Positions 43,869 through 55,380 of a stretch of DNA of 64,000 nt are shown here, piece by piece (the stretch's first letter is position 1; each line of letters starts with the position of its first letter). Both the position numbers and the translations under genes were made by a program. The stretch is taken from NCBI GenBank assembly GCA_014155875.1, contig JACEFZ010006280.1, positions 146,501-210,500 of the forward strand. Reading direction: 5' to 3'. Below the pieces are notes generated by a model. That model was not told the DNA's origin. It saw only the letters and a list, made by a program, of their open reading frames with translations, and did not search any database. The stretch comes from Cepaea nemoralis (lineage: Eukaryota > Mollusca > Gastropoda > Stylommatophora > Helicidae).

Positions 43869-44112
43869 GATTGATTGATTGATTGATCTAGGAACCGACA
43901 TCACAGCATTCGGGACATTCCCATAAGCGCTTTGTCCCCATCCTCAGCAGCCAGCGAAGAGTTCCAACACTAATAGTTCCAGTAGCAATCTGATTATATG
44001 TCCGTCTCGCCTTTCCTCTGAGCGTCGATCGTTGGCCAGATCCCCTCCTCACACCTCGCTGCCTCATTCTTACCAGACTATGGTGATCCATTTGCTCCTC
44101 CGAGGTGTAGTA
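43869..44112 (-). mobile_element. LINE-F 3' end insertion with TSD
   Basis: A 244-bp minus-strand insertion flanked by CCACTTATGATT at 43857-43868 and 44113-44124 (perfect 12-bp TSD). It encodes ARRTYNQIATGTISVGTLRW, LLRMGTKRLWECPECCDVGS and a stop, then an (ATTG/AATC)n tail at 43863-43888. It matches the C-termini at 890-1005 and 31380-31430. Confidence 0.88.
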
Positions 44113-44124
44113 CCACTTATGATT

Positions 44125-47100
44125 ATAAGATAAGTGACACAAGGGGGAGCGACGGAAGCGTATCAGAGTTACGGGTGTAGGAGAGAGAGAACATACGACA
44201 GGGACATGACATAGGTATAACATGGGTAGAATAGACAGGACGATACACCCATTAAGAGACAGGACATAGGGGTTTATAGACAGGACAGTGTCGTTGAATG
44301 ACAGTACAACCTTGCACTGGACTACCTGAGACACCAGTCATTAACAGACAGGTGAAGGACCGGACGGTATCCAGAATACGAGACACCCAATTACGGACGA
44401 CACGAGATAAAGTACCACGTGACCACCGACCGAGGGTAGAAACGGACAGACTGGACTAGACTATGGTTCAGAGAGGATGTGGTTGGATATTTGAGAGAGA
44501 GTGTACTGAATGTCTTGAACTCAGCCGAAATTATGCCTGTTTCTCTACTGTGCTGTGATGGGTCTGCTATGCTGAAATACTTCTATATATGGCAATAAGA
44601 TTAATTTCACACTTGTAACCCGCTAAATTAACCAACAGATCTCGTTAGTCCTGCTTTGTTATACTTTGTACCTACTTTAATGGAATTGGATTATGTCCCG
44701 TGTTCCCAGCATTTACATGCACGGAGCAGCCATGTCCCAGTTGTACATTCGCTGAAGTTATCATAGGGCAGAAAAGTCCTGTGGTAATTGTACTACCGTG
44801 AATGTTGCACTGATGCGTGGGGTAGCCATAATATGATACACCTGAAAATCAGAAAATAATATGTATAAATAAATGGTAATATCTTCAGTGAATGACATGG
44901 TGGTTGGTAATTGGTGGTATGGATATGCTCAGCTCTCCAGCTGTGAAGACTGAAGTTAAAAGTTTTTACTCAAAGCCATGGATAGAAGATAACATATTAC
45001 AACGCTGAATGAGAGCAGCGAGAAGATCTACAGGTGATCGGTCATCATCATATAGCATGAGATCATTGTTCGTGCCGTCGTCCAGTCGTGGCTAACCACT
45101 CACCCGATGAATCTTTGGTGCAACGGAACTCCAAGGCGTAGACATCTCCAGAGTCATCTCCGTCCACTGTGAGTATGATATCGGACTGGGTAGGCGAATG
45201 TCTGATATCTTACTGGCACTTCAACACTGTTCGCTGGTCATCTCTCGATGACGGAATCACTCGCAACAGATTTCGCACTACTGGTGAAATATGGGTGACC
45301 CTAGGGTTCTAGGTGTCCCCATCTGATGGTAAGTACTGCTGCACCATATAAGAGCCCGGTTGCTCTTCGGCATCTCAAAGTCAATTGGATGAACTATTCT
45401 GCAACATAAGACTGGAGCGTTGGCTCCATTCACTAACACTGTCACTATTCAATCACTCAAACTTAGCAATGTCTCAGTTCAACAATACCAGCTACGAATG
45501 TGGTGACTCAGCACCCTAGCAATAATACTGTTCATCAACACCAACTGAAGAACGTGGTGACTTAGTATACTAGCATTAGCACTGTTCATCAACAGCACCT
45601 AGGAATGTGGTAGCTCCCTACCATAACATAGTTCCGATGATCATCATAATAGCAGACTACTGCTGTGGTGGGATGTTATTGACAAAGTTCAAGGTTTTCG
45701 CGATTATCACAAATGTAGACGCACATTGAAGTTGGATAAATAAATATACATTGGGCATCACTAAGACCGGCTGGGTCTGAAACACTTTTAAACTTGCTTT
45801 AATAGTTGCTGGTTCATACGAGTTCACTTCATCCCACTCATCTTGAAGAATTGTCATCAAGAGCACACATATTTATAGAGGTTTCTCTCAGAGTCTTCAT
45901 AGAAATCCACCACTAACCTTACCGGCGTCAATCAGAAGACGCCTCAGTCCTAGACCCAATCTGGATCTCTTGACAAAATCTTCGTCGGACTGGTAGCGGT
46001 TGTCTTAACTTATACACACCGTGAACTTCCTAAAACTAACGTTTCTCGTATGTGTTGACTCTAACAGATTCATGTGACCACTCCCAGTATTGCCCCAAAA
46101 CATCATATTGCTTGGCACTCGAATGAGCTGGTCCACTTGAGATCATGGTATCACTCTAGAATCTCCATCATATAAACAGATCCTTAAACAAGGAGGTCGG
46201 TGAGAGTAATCGGCTACACCTGCGACTAACATGCACATCAGCAACACCAAATGCACCAGAACATATCATAAAACAATGATATAATAGATCATCAACATAG
46301 TAGATCATCGCTCCTAACCAGGAGGTCCTTGCATGAGAGTGCATTAGTGAGCAAGTAGATAGTCAAATAACTCTTCTGGGCAACATCTGGCCCGATAGCA
46401 CTAGAATAGTCTGTCTAACTCTGTTTAAGGATCCTACTACCTGGTGTTATTCCGTTCCTCCGTTTCTCCTCCTACAACAACCGTAGAATACACCTACTTA
46501 TCTTTCAGTGTAAAGGTTTCCTTATCTGAGAGGTGCCCAGCCGGACATTTTCTCCTCATCAATATAACTCAACAATTAATTTATTATTTAATCCATTAAC
46601 AAATTAATTAAATCATAATTCATTAATAACTTCATAGCATTAATAAATTAAATTATCATTCGTTAATAACTCAACAGCATTGACAAAATAATACATCTAG
46701 CAAATGCGTTTGTCCTGGGATCTCTGTTCCAGAACAGGTTTGACTTTTCTTAGTTGACCTCGTTTCATGAAGTTCAAGACTGTGCAGGTCTATCACAGGT
46801 TTGGTGGCAATCCACTCAGTAGTCTTTCCTCCAGATCCGCTGTGGAAAAAGAGTACTCTGCTTCCATGGCGGTTTAGACCACGCCCTCCTATTTAGAATG
46901 GCACCAAGCACCTCACCCTATAAATCTTCATGACTACCTAAAGTGTGGATCAATTCCCTCATGTGCAACCCCCTTCCCCTTTAGATGGTTTCCCCCACTA
47001 ACAGGGTCGGGTTTACAAACGAGAAGAGAAGTAGAGTCATTCATCAAACGCTCCGCTCATATTTCGGATCGGTACAACCGCAACGGTCCCGTTTAAAACG

Positions 47101-48367
47101 CGTCGTATCACTCTCGGTCGGGCATGCAAAATAAACAAGTAGTGACACCACAATTCCACAGGTAATTCATATCTACCACAATCAGGTAATTACAAAGCAT
47201 TCCTACAGAGAGGTGTAACAGCACTGTCACCCTCACATAGTAACTACTTCACTACACGTCTAGGTGGAAATAGCACAACACCTTGGTTCCAGGAATTTAC
47301 AGAGCACCATATATCTAATGCATACTTTACTTCGCTATCTAGCTAAGCAAAGAACATATCAATCGCTTGCTAAGTCAGATAACTCATCACTAGCTATGCA
47401 ACTAATATCACACAGCCTATCTAATGTCAAGGATTCAACACAGCCCTCACTATTCAGTCAATAAACATGCAGGTTAACACAGTTGTTAAACATACAGTTA
47501 TTAGATTGACCAAAGTACACTCACAAGCAGCAGTGTTATATTCATAATACATATACTGACTGCTCTAACAATGAAGGTGAATAATATCAAAATAGCAATG
47601 TTAGCCAAATTTCCTATAATACCGCCTATTTTAAAGGACTCATCAAGTACTACTAACGACACGCGCACAATGTGTCAGAGCGACAAACACATGTACAACC
47701 AGTAGACCTCTGACCTAGATAGTCACCAGCCCATCAATACAGCTAATTACGTATTCAGACTGTCGGGCAGAAAACCATTGCGTTCCTCTAACAATCATTT
47801 ACGCGGCCGGCGCTTTGTTACGGAAAGATTCTAAGTATTTATTTATTTTCCTTTATTTCAGAGTCAATGCAACTATAGACTGCATCGGCGTCACGCCCTA
47901 GCAAGCGTTGTAGACATCAATTCTCTACAGCCCTGAGATTGCGACCGTGTTCGTTGACAGACGGCTCGCGACTGAACTCAAGTGTGCTATTGCACGAAGT
48001 TTCGAATCCCCCTCGACCCCTAAGAATCTCATGGGTCACTGCGAATTCCAAATCCCCGTGAAACCTATGTGAATTGCTGTCCTACGTGACTGCTACCATC
48101 ACGTAAACACTCCGGATCTTTCTTTCTCGAATAGTCTAGAAATTTCTCTAAAAGACGACTTTAGCTGGGGATTCCCCACGCTATTCTAAGATCAGACGGG
48201 AGTCTACTCGCCTATTTCCGACTGCCAGACGACATCCCGGGGTATATAATAACTCAACATTGAAAACTTGATAATAAACACAGCTCGTAAACAACAGTCG
48301 TCAAAATGCAGGCTTCAGAAGCTAAAACCGAACCGAAGAACTAAGTCGACTCCGTTAGACTTTGACA
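44125..48367. other. No recognised gene; probable host intron
   Basis: 4.2 kb of sequence with no long frame, microsatellite or recognised element. A strong pyrimidine-rich AG (TTTTCCTTTATTTCAG) at about 47847-47862 on the plus strand is followed by only 23 open codons and no clear donor, so no exon is called. If exons A and B belong together, this region is intronic. Confidence 0.35.
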
Positions 48368-48552
48368 TCTGAGTCTACGAAAACTGAGCATGGAATAAAC
48401 CGTCACACAACCTGATCTTTCCAATACTTCAGTATTTGTGATTTTGTCTTGCCACTTAATACCAAGAATTCTTTGCAGACACCGCATAAGAAAGTTGTTT
48501 AAACGTTTCTCTTGGTGTGAGTAAGTTGTCCAGGTTTCACTGCCATAGAGAG
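48368..48552 (-). pseudogene. LINE-E internal scrap
   Basis: About 93% like 24196-24375 of LINE-E: minus strand YGSETWTTYSHQEKRLN, LRRILGIKWQDKITNTEVLE and VTVYSMLSFRRLR. Both the 5' and 3' ends of the element are missing, so it came here by rearrangement, not by a normal LINE insertion. It abuts the CBP-like segment. Confidence 0.8.
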
Positions 48553-48555
48553 GTG

Positions 48556-49005
48556 GGGATGGAAGGGGATGACTATATTTTTCACTGCAATCCCCCAGAG
48601 CAGAAAATGCCAAATCCCAAGAAACTTCAGGAATGGTACGAGGAGATACCGGAGAAGGCAATACTAGACAGAGTGGTTGTGGACTGTAAGGACATTTTGA
48701 AGGACGCTAATGACGGAGGATTGTCTAGTGCCAAGGACATTGCTTATTTTGATGGTGATTTCTGGGGAAATGCTATGGAGGAAAGCATAATGGAGCTTGA
48801 TCAAGAAGAGGAGGAGAAAAGTAAGAGAGAGGACGCTGAAGCTGAAGAAGCTGAGGCTCAAGATCCAGTTGAGGACACTAACAATGAGGATATGTCTGGA
48901 AAAAAGAAGGATGAGCGGAAATGTCACAGGAGTAAGAAAGCTAACAAGAACAAGACAAATGCAAGAAAGAACAACCGCAAGAATAATCTGCTTAATGGGA
49001 CGAAT
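48556..49005 (+). pseudogene. CBP/p300 (nejire) acetyltransferase-domain fragment, probable retrocopy
   Basis: An open plus-strand frame of about 150 codons encodes EGDDYIFHCNPPEQKMP, LQEWYEEIPEKA, VVVDCKDILKDA, SSAKDIAYFDGDFWGNAMEE, SIMELDQEEEEKSKRE and a Lys/Asn-rich stretch. This is the order of the CBP/p300 KAT11 domain: the WY in QEWY corresponds to the pair holding the catalytic Tyr of p300, and the Lys-rich part corresponds to its autoregulatory loop. In vertebrate genes this stretch spans more than one exon, and no intron is present here, so a processed copy is inferred. Bromodomain, the front half of the HAT and the zinc fingers are absent. Fused on the left to a LINE scrap and on the right to a SINE; the open frame runs into the SINE and stops at 49045. 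Confidence 0.82.
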
Positions 49006-49141
49006 GACAGAAAGCAATGGCAAACTACTGAGCGTAATCTTGCCTAGTACATCAACAGCAGCTGAAAACATGCTGGTGTTTACTGCAACGTCCTGTAAGA
49101 GATATGCAACATTTTTTAAAAATCTCTGTTTTTTTTTTTTA
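49006..49141 (+). repeat. SINE 3' part (main family)
   Basis: AGAAAGCAATGGCAAACTAC, CATGCTGGTGTTTACTGC and CGTCCTGTAAGAGATATGC, ending in AACATTTTT and a T12 run. It supplies the artificial C-terminus of the CBP-like frame. Confidence 0.65.
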
Positions 49142-49147
49142 TCTTAC

Positions 49148-49326
49148 CTTGGTTTGCCCTTTTATCAACTATGATATTGAGATCTTCAACATCTTTAAAA
49201 TCTTGAAGCTCCTTTAGTATGTCACCAGGTGATATCTCAGAGGAATGCACTATAGATACTTTGTTCCGCTTACATGTCTCCTCAGGATCTCTTCTATCCA
49301 TCCTGAATATTTTTGGGAGGATAGAT
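49148..49326 (-). CDS. Putative host exon A
   Basis: Minus strand: acceptor AAATTTTCTTTTCAG and donor ACCAAG followed by GTAAGATA, both close to consensus. The 179-bp segment (one base, 59 codons, one base) is open: SILPKIFRMDRRDPEETC, KRNKVSIVHSSEISPGDIL, KELQDFKDVEDLNIIVDKR. The last part has the strand-helix-strand rhythm of an RRM (VSIVHSS, DILKELQDF, VEDLNIIVD). It ends in phase 1, matching exon B. A second internal exon between A and B cannot be excluded, because an RRM would normally need a third strand here. Upstream exons were not found; a G/T tract and SINEs follow. Confidence 0.5.
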
Positions 49327-49404
49327 CTGAAAAGAAAATTTATGTGTGTGAGTAAAGTATCGGAGTCTGCTGGTATTATTTTCAATGATCACGTGAACAT
49401 TTAT

Positions 49405-49855
49405 GTATGTGTCTAGATGTTAGGATGTGTGAGTGTATGTGAAGGATGTGTATGAGTGTGGGGATTGTGTGTGTGTGGGTGGGGGTATGCGTTTGGATGG
49501 GTGGGTGTGTGGGTGTTGATGGGTAGTGAGGTGTGTGGGTGTGTGGGTGTTGGTGGGTGGGGGATGTATGGGTGGATGTGTGGGGATGGGTGTGGGGGAT
49601 GTGTATATAAGTGGAGGATGTGTGTTTGGGATAGATGTGGGGATCTGTATATGGGTGGGAGATATATGGGTGGGATGAGGATGTGTGGATGGTTGGGGTA
49701 AGTACGTGTGGGTGGTGGGGTGTGTTGGTAGGAGACATGTATGGGAGGATTGGGGATGTAAGGGTGGGTGGAGAGAAGTGTATGGGTTGGGGATATGTGT
49801 GTGGTGTGTGGGTGGGGAATGTGTGTGTGGGTGGGGGGTATGTTTGTGTGTCAAC
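49405..49855. repeat. G/T-rich degenerate repeat, block 2
   Basis: 450 bp of G and T words (GGATGTGTGTGTGGGTGG). Frames of His/Pro/Thr on the minus strand are artefacts. It directly abuts the 3' end of a minus-strand SINE at 49856. Confidence 0.8.
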
Positions 49856-50010
49856 ACCAGCATTTCTGTCGCTTTGATCTCTTGGAAAGTGTACATTCAG
49901 TAGTTCCTCATTGCTTTCTGAATGACCAGCACCGATACCAATGCGAAACCAACGCAATTCGTAAGCCCTTCGCAACGAAGACCGGCAGAAGAAACACTAG
50001 ACAACGTAAC
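49856..50010 (-). repeat. SINE copy (main family), minus
   Basis: CAACACCAGCATTTCTG, TTCCTCATTGCTTTCTGAATG and ACGCAATTCGTAAG follow the family order; GAAGACCGGC marks the head end. Confidence 0.6.
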
Positions 50011-50040
50011 AATTGAAAGCGTCCTCTTTTTTATGTTGCA

Positions 50041-50375
50041 TATTCCTTACAGGACGTTTCAGTCAACACCAGCATTTTTCAGCTTATGTTGATGTACTAT
50101 ATAGGCATGAAAGGTTCTATTTGCAGTGAAGATGATCTGTCGACTAACTGACTAACTAACTAACTAACTAACTACTATACAGGCAAGTTTTTACGTTCAG
50201 TGGTTTGCCATTGCTTTCTGAACGACCGATTCACACACCCCCGTAAGTTACCAGCCGGGGCGCAATCCTCTGCAGAATCTCGCAGCTGTTGTTTTCCCCA
50301 CAAGGATATACGGGATTACGAACAATGTCGTTAACACCTTGGCCAGGGAGACCGGCAAACGTCCTCTAGTCTCTA
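50041..50375 (-). repeat. SINE copy (main family), minus, split by an insertion
   Basis: The distal part lies at 50041-50085 (CAGTCAACACCAGCATTTTT) and the rest at 50188-50375 (GTTTGCCATTGCTTTCTGAAC, ATACGGGATTACGAAC, GGAGACCGGC). About 100 bp of unrelated sequence with a (CTAA)n tract at 50143-50174 separates them. Confidence 0.6.
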
Positions 50376-50892
50376 ATTATTTCCCCTACTTCTATGAGCG
50401 CCAAACACTACGTGTGTATTTATTTATTTATGAACTGTCCTGTTGGCCTCAAAGTGTTCCCCTATTGATATTTAACTATAAAAGTAAACATTGTGAGAAT
50501 ATGCATTTTCTTTAAGCAACCCACGGATGTCAAGCCCGGACTATTTTTGTTCCCGGTTTTGAAGTCGTCTTTGAAGGCTATAATTAGATTTAGCTACTGC
50601 GAAAAGAAGAGACATACTAAACTCAGAAACGATGCTTGCTTGCTTGCTTTAAAATCAAACATTCCAAATTCGGCCTCGTTCAGCCTGCTTCTTTCAGCTG
50701 TGGTTATTGTTGAGGTCCGTGGGTGTTGTGGGTTTATTCACCATGATTCTTGTCTTATGCGCTCTTACTAGTTGATTCTGATCCGGACTGGTTTTATCGG
50801 CTTTTGTGTCAGTGACGTCAGCTGGGGGAAAAGGGGGGGGGGGTGGTGGCGGCTGTCTTTTGTGCCCGTCTCCTCTTGACTGGTTGCTGTCC
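50376..50892. other. No recognised gene
   Basis: A 92-codon plus frame (50493-50768) lacks a recognisable domain. A G9 run lies near 50832. Probably the 3' side of the ORF1 element below. Confidence 0.35.
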
Positions 50893-52407
50893 TTAAAAGG
50901 ACTTTTTATTTGGTATTTTTGCCTCCTTTTTGTTTATTTTCTGTAGGAGCTTTTCGATGTTTTCTTTTTCCTCCTTGCGCCCTTTTTCACTTTCGATGTT
51001 GAGTTTCTGTTGCCTTTCGATTTCTTCCTCTGCGGTCAGCCATGGGATCATCTCTCCGTCTTCAATATAGAACTCGTAGCTGAGTCTGTCCTCGGGCTCA
51101 TAGTGTACATCTGGGTTTTCTACCGGTCTCCTGGGTTTCTTGGGCTTCTTATTTTCTTTTTCTTCCCAGCGCCTTTTGAATTCCTGGCGTCTGAGTTCCC
51201 CGAATCTTGCCGATTCTAGTAGCTCCTCCAAGGTATGTCCCCGGGGCCTCTCCGTGCCGTCATCAGGGTGTTCATCTCGGTTTTCTTCGGATGTCTGGCG
51301 AGATATTGGTTTCCCCTTGTCGGCCTCGAGCGTCGCGGTTGGGTAGCTTGCGGTTCAGGCTCGGTCTCTTGGTTTTCATCTTGTGGTTTCTTGTATGGCT
51401 TCTGTTGGTTTGTTTTGGAAAAAATTCTATTTCAGCTTTATGTAGTTCTCGCTCTGATTTAATGGTTTGTAGGATTTCTTCGTTCTTCTTCTTTGTCAGT
51501 GCCATATTTTCCACTTCTTGCTTGATGTTTTGATGTATCTCCTTTATTGCAGCCAGCAGTTTCTCATTGTCGCTGGTCGGAGTCGGCGTCAGCAGTGCCT
51601 TGACTTGTTTCTTCAACTCGTCTATCTGCTTTCGCAGCTGATCTCTTTCAGCTTGTGATATATCCGTGGTTGTCTCGGACCTCCGCATTGCGTCTTTGAA
51701 TGGTGTCTTTGTGTTGATGGAGACCTTTAATACGTCTCTGTGTCTTTGGGGGTACGGACAGCCTAAGTATCTTGCTCCATGCTTGCCCAGGCAGTTTCTT
51801 ATGTTGTTGGATGCTCGAAAGTCCGCGTCCAGCTTGGCCAGAGGACACTCCTTGAATCCGTGGTGATCGGCGCAGTACCGGCAGATTTCCGTCTTACTGC
51901 GACAAGCTGCTCTGTTGTGGCCGGCCCTCTGGCATCTGGAACATTAATTGACTCTTGGGATGAATCTCTCTGTCTGTTGTATTTTCTTGTTGATTGATAC
52001 TGTGGTCGGCATCTCGCTGCCCTCTGTCATCACCACCGCCAGGTTAGTAGGAATCTTGGAGAAGGTGAGGATCCGCTCCGCCATTAAGAATCGGATGTGG
52101 AGATTCTTTTCTCGAAGCTGCTTCAGGATTTATTCGTCTGATAGCTCACTTGGATACGCTTGATTACCCACTTGCTTGTTGGTGAATCGGTGATTCCGGC
52201 TCTGATGTCTTTCTCCTCCCTCTGCTTCTTTGTAGGTTTGGCTCTTGTTTGTGGTGGGTTGTCGTCGTCCTTCCTCGTGGTAGCTTCGTTGGAGGTTGCT
52301 TGAGGTTCTTGTTGTTCGCTGCAGCTTGCAAGTAGATTCTCTCCGCTCGTCTTCTTGTCTGCTCCCACACATCTTGGTTGCCACGTGTCGTTTGGTGTTC
52401 TTGCCAT
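50893..52407 (-). pseudogene. LINE ORF1 (gag-like) with zinc knuckles
   Basis: Minus strand, right to left: a charged N-terminus (MARTPNDTWQPRCVGADKK), ILKQLREKNLHIRFLMAERI and TFSKIPTNLAVVMTEG (RRM-like strand pattern), then zinc knuckles CSRCQRAGHNRAAC (51902-51943), CRYCADHHGFKEC and a degenerate CLGKHGARYLGC. A predicted coiled coil follows (QAERDQLRKQIDELKKQVKA, NIKQEVENMALTKKKNEEIL) and then a Glu/Lys-rich C-terminus (FKRRWEEKENKKPKKPRRP). Such nucleic-acid-binding Gag proteins belong to I/Jockey-like LINEs. A TAA at 51944-51946 falls directly before the first knuckle where Gln is expected. The frame also changes near 52130 and 51235. No matching ORF2 lies beside it. Confidence 0.78.
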
Positions 52408-52489
52408 ATGCCATTTTCCTCCCCCGTATCAGGCTTCTTGACTTGTTCGGGTGACTTGTCTTGTTAGCGCTCTCAGTTGCGAATGTTAC

Positions 52490-53008
52490 TATTTGTATAT
52501 GTGTTAGTAGGTGGGGGATGTGTGTGTGGGTGGGTGTGTTGGGGCGTGTGTAGGGGGTTTGGGGGATGTGTGTATGCGTAGGGAATGTGTGTGTCGGTGG
52601 GAGGTGTGTTTGTGGGGGATGTATGCGTGATTGGTGGTGTGTGTGGGTTAATGTGAAATGTGTGGGTGGGTGGGTGGGGAAATGTGTGTATGGGGATTTG
52701 TGTGGGTATGGGTAGGTGATGTGTGAGTGGGTGAGGGATGTATTTGGGTTGGTACGGGATGTGTGTGTGGTTGGGGGTGTGTGGGTGATTGGGTCGGTGG
52801 CGCATGTGTGTGTGTGTGTGAGTTTGTGTGGGTTGGGTCATGTGTAAGTGGGTGGTGAGATGTGTGTGGGTGGGTGCGAGATATCTGGGTTGGTGGGGGA
52901 TGTGTGAGTTGGTGCGAGATATCTGGGTTGGTGGGGGATGTATGAGTTGGTGAAGGATGTATGCTTGGGTTGGTGCGGCATGTGTGTGTGGGAGGTGGGG
53001 GGAGTGTC
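52490..53008. repeat. G/T-rich degenerate repeat, block 3
   Basis: 520 bp of words such as GGGATGTGTGTGTGGG and GAGATATCTGGGTTGGTG; a local 40-bp duplication lies at 52873-52950. The right flank (AAATGACATGATAAAATGC) is similar to the right flank of block 1. Confidence 0.8.
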
Positions 53009-53089
53009 AAATGACATGATAAAATGCTTTGTTATGCTTAAACCATTTATTTGACGTGTTTTTTTTCCTATGCACTGTTGGCAAGATGG

Positions 53090-54605
53090 GAAATACCTTA
53101 ATAAAATCTAGACAAATTCTAGAAAGATGGCAGGAGTACTGCAGTGGAATGTATGATATGAATCACAGGGAATGAGATAAATGAGCCAATGACAGCAGAG
53201 ACAGAACCTGAACCCTCATTATATGAAATTGCATGAGCTATAAATAACCTGAAGAATAATAAATCACCTGGATGTGATGATATACCAGCTGAACTAATTA
53301 AAGCGGGAGGAGAATAAGCATACAAATCTATCACGCATTATGTAAAAATATACGGAAATATGGTATATGGCCAAAAGATTGGAAGAGAACCTGAAATTAT
53401 ACACCAACTATAGAACTGTTGCGCTGATCAGTCATGCAAGTAAAATTCTACTAAAAATCATAATGGAAATACTTCGTAAGAAAATGGAAGAAGAAATTAA
53501 CGCGGTTCAAGCTGGATTTAGACAAGGAAGAGGAACAAGAGATCACATTCTCAACATGTGTATAGAATTTAATGTAAACCTATTCTTATGGTTTGTGGAT
53601 TATTCAAAGGCATTTGATTGTTACAACATCAGAAACTTTGCGAAATTATGAGGAATATTGGCTTTCCATCACCAGTAATACAACTCAATGCCCTATCTAG
53701 ACCAACAGGCAGCGGTTATAATAGATGGCGAGACATCAGATCGGTTTGACATCCAGCAAGGAGTCCGTCAGGGATGTGTGATGTCCCCCTATTTGTTTAA
53801 CCTGTACGCCAAAAATATAATGAGAAATGTAAGAGATGATATAAACAGGGAGCTATATGATGCCCTAAATATCGGCGGTCATGACATACCGGAGATTCGA
53901 TATGCTGATGATACAGTATTACTATCCATAACACAGAATGGTATAGAAAACGTAATAGCCTCAACTCAACTGAATAGTGAAAATCACAACTTATATCTTA
54001 ACATGGCAAAAACAAAGATAATGCATACAGATAAAACCACTATGGAGAAAGAAATATATGTTAATGAGGAAAAGTTGGAGGTGGTGGAAAATTTAGAATA
54101 TTTTGGGTCATTGATTACCATCAATGGGGACATTATGAAAGAAATTAAACGACGACTATCAATTGCTCTTCAAAGACTAAATCAAGTGAATAAATTTTGG
54201 AATGGGACAGATAGAACTACAAAAATTTGATTTTTAAGAGCATGCATCTTTCTCATTGTAACATACGTCTGTGAGACCTGGACACTTACTAAACAAGCTG
54301 AACAGCTCATAAATACATTTGAATATAAATGTTATAGACGAGTTCTAAGAATATCTTGGGTAAAGAAAAGAACAAATGCATCGATAATTCAAGAGCTGAA
54401 TATTAAAGAAGGTTGGCTATTAAAGACGATAAAACAAAGAAAATTGAAATATTTTGGTCACTTGAAACGTCACGAAAGTTTAGAGAGTAGATGGGTGCAG
54501 GATGTGGCGGATGATCACCAGATGGGTGTATCGGACGCGGGACATCTTGCTTATAATCGAGAGGTTTTCCGGAAGGTTGTTATGGGAGTGAGGTTCTGCA
54601 TACTA
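53090..54605 (+). pseudogene. LINE-C: RT and C-terminus
   Basis: Plus strand: ILERWQEYCSGMYDMN, NNLKNNKSPGCDDIPAELIK, ALISHASKILLKIIMEILRK, NAVQAGFRQGRGTRDHILNM, WFVDYSKAFDCYN (motif A), DIQQGVRQGCVMSPYLFNLY (motif B), IRYADDTVLL (YADD at 53901-53912), AKTKIMHTDKTT, EYFGSLITINGD, CETWTLTKQAEQL, KYFGHLKRHESLESRWVQD and VVMGVRFCILLNE. 53688-54227 is open for 180 codons; stops and shifts occur near 53160, 53280, 53330, 53650 and 54230. The endonuclease is absent. The end runs into a (GAAT)n tail. Motifs resemble RTE-like RTs; clade uncertain. Confidence 0.85.
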
Positions 54606-54606
54606 C

Positions 54607-54669
54607 TGAATGAATGGATGAATGAATGAATGAATGAATGAATAAATGAATGAATGAATGAATGAATGT
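54607..54669. repeat. (GAAT)n tail of LINE-C
   Basis: About 15 units directly after the last LINE-C codons, as expected for a LINE simple-repeat tail. Duplicated at 58632-58677. Confidence 0.9.
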
Positions 54670-55379
54670 AATCAAGTCAAAATCGGAACTAGTATTTCGT
54701 GGCTGCGCTCGGAGGGAAGGTCAGCTGTCCCGACTTGTTGGGGGACTTTTAGATTCTACTATTGTGGTTGTCACATCATAAACCTATGTAAAGACTTTGC
54801 GTATTTCTGATAGGATACATTCAAATATAACGCGACAATCACGAACGCCATCTTAGCTTCCTTAGATTATAGGATAGTTTAACATTCTGTGCATAGCGAG
54901 TCGTTGAGATTATCTTGTCTTTGAGGTAATTTTTTTAATTATTTGGCAGACGGTAAGTAATTTTTTTTCTAGCCCTGTTCTTATAAATTATAGAATACTT
55001 TGTGAGATGGATTTTCAAATTGTGTGGCCATATTTACATATACTTGGAGAGTTTCATCAATGATAGTATTTGACTCGTGGTGGAAAAAAAATGTGTCTAC
55101 ATATGGTTAAATCTTTGTTATTGGAAATCCAAAATGTCGTCACCACGCATATCGGACTAGCGCTTCCACGTTTTACACTTAAAACGTGTGATTTTAACTA
55201 CTAAAGTTAAAGATAATACAAGTTTAAAGTTTAAAACTAATATATGTGTATACTTTTATTATTTAACATGACTGAACATTTATTTTGAAGTCTATGACCT
55301 GTTTGAGTCAACCTCGCACGGACTGGCAGTACAATTTTTTTTAAAATTAACTGTAAATGAGAAAATACTGTTAGATGAG

Positions 55380-55380
<1 letters not shown>

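Noticed and set aside
45657..45866. 69-codon minus frame
   Set aside because: No domain, no splice signals and no similarity to the neighbouring exons.
47847..47940. Plus-strand exon after a strong acceptor-like site
   Set aside because: Only 23 codons are open and no donor site follows.
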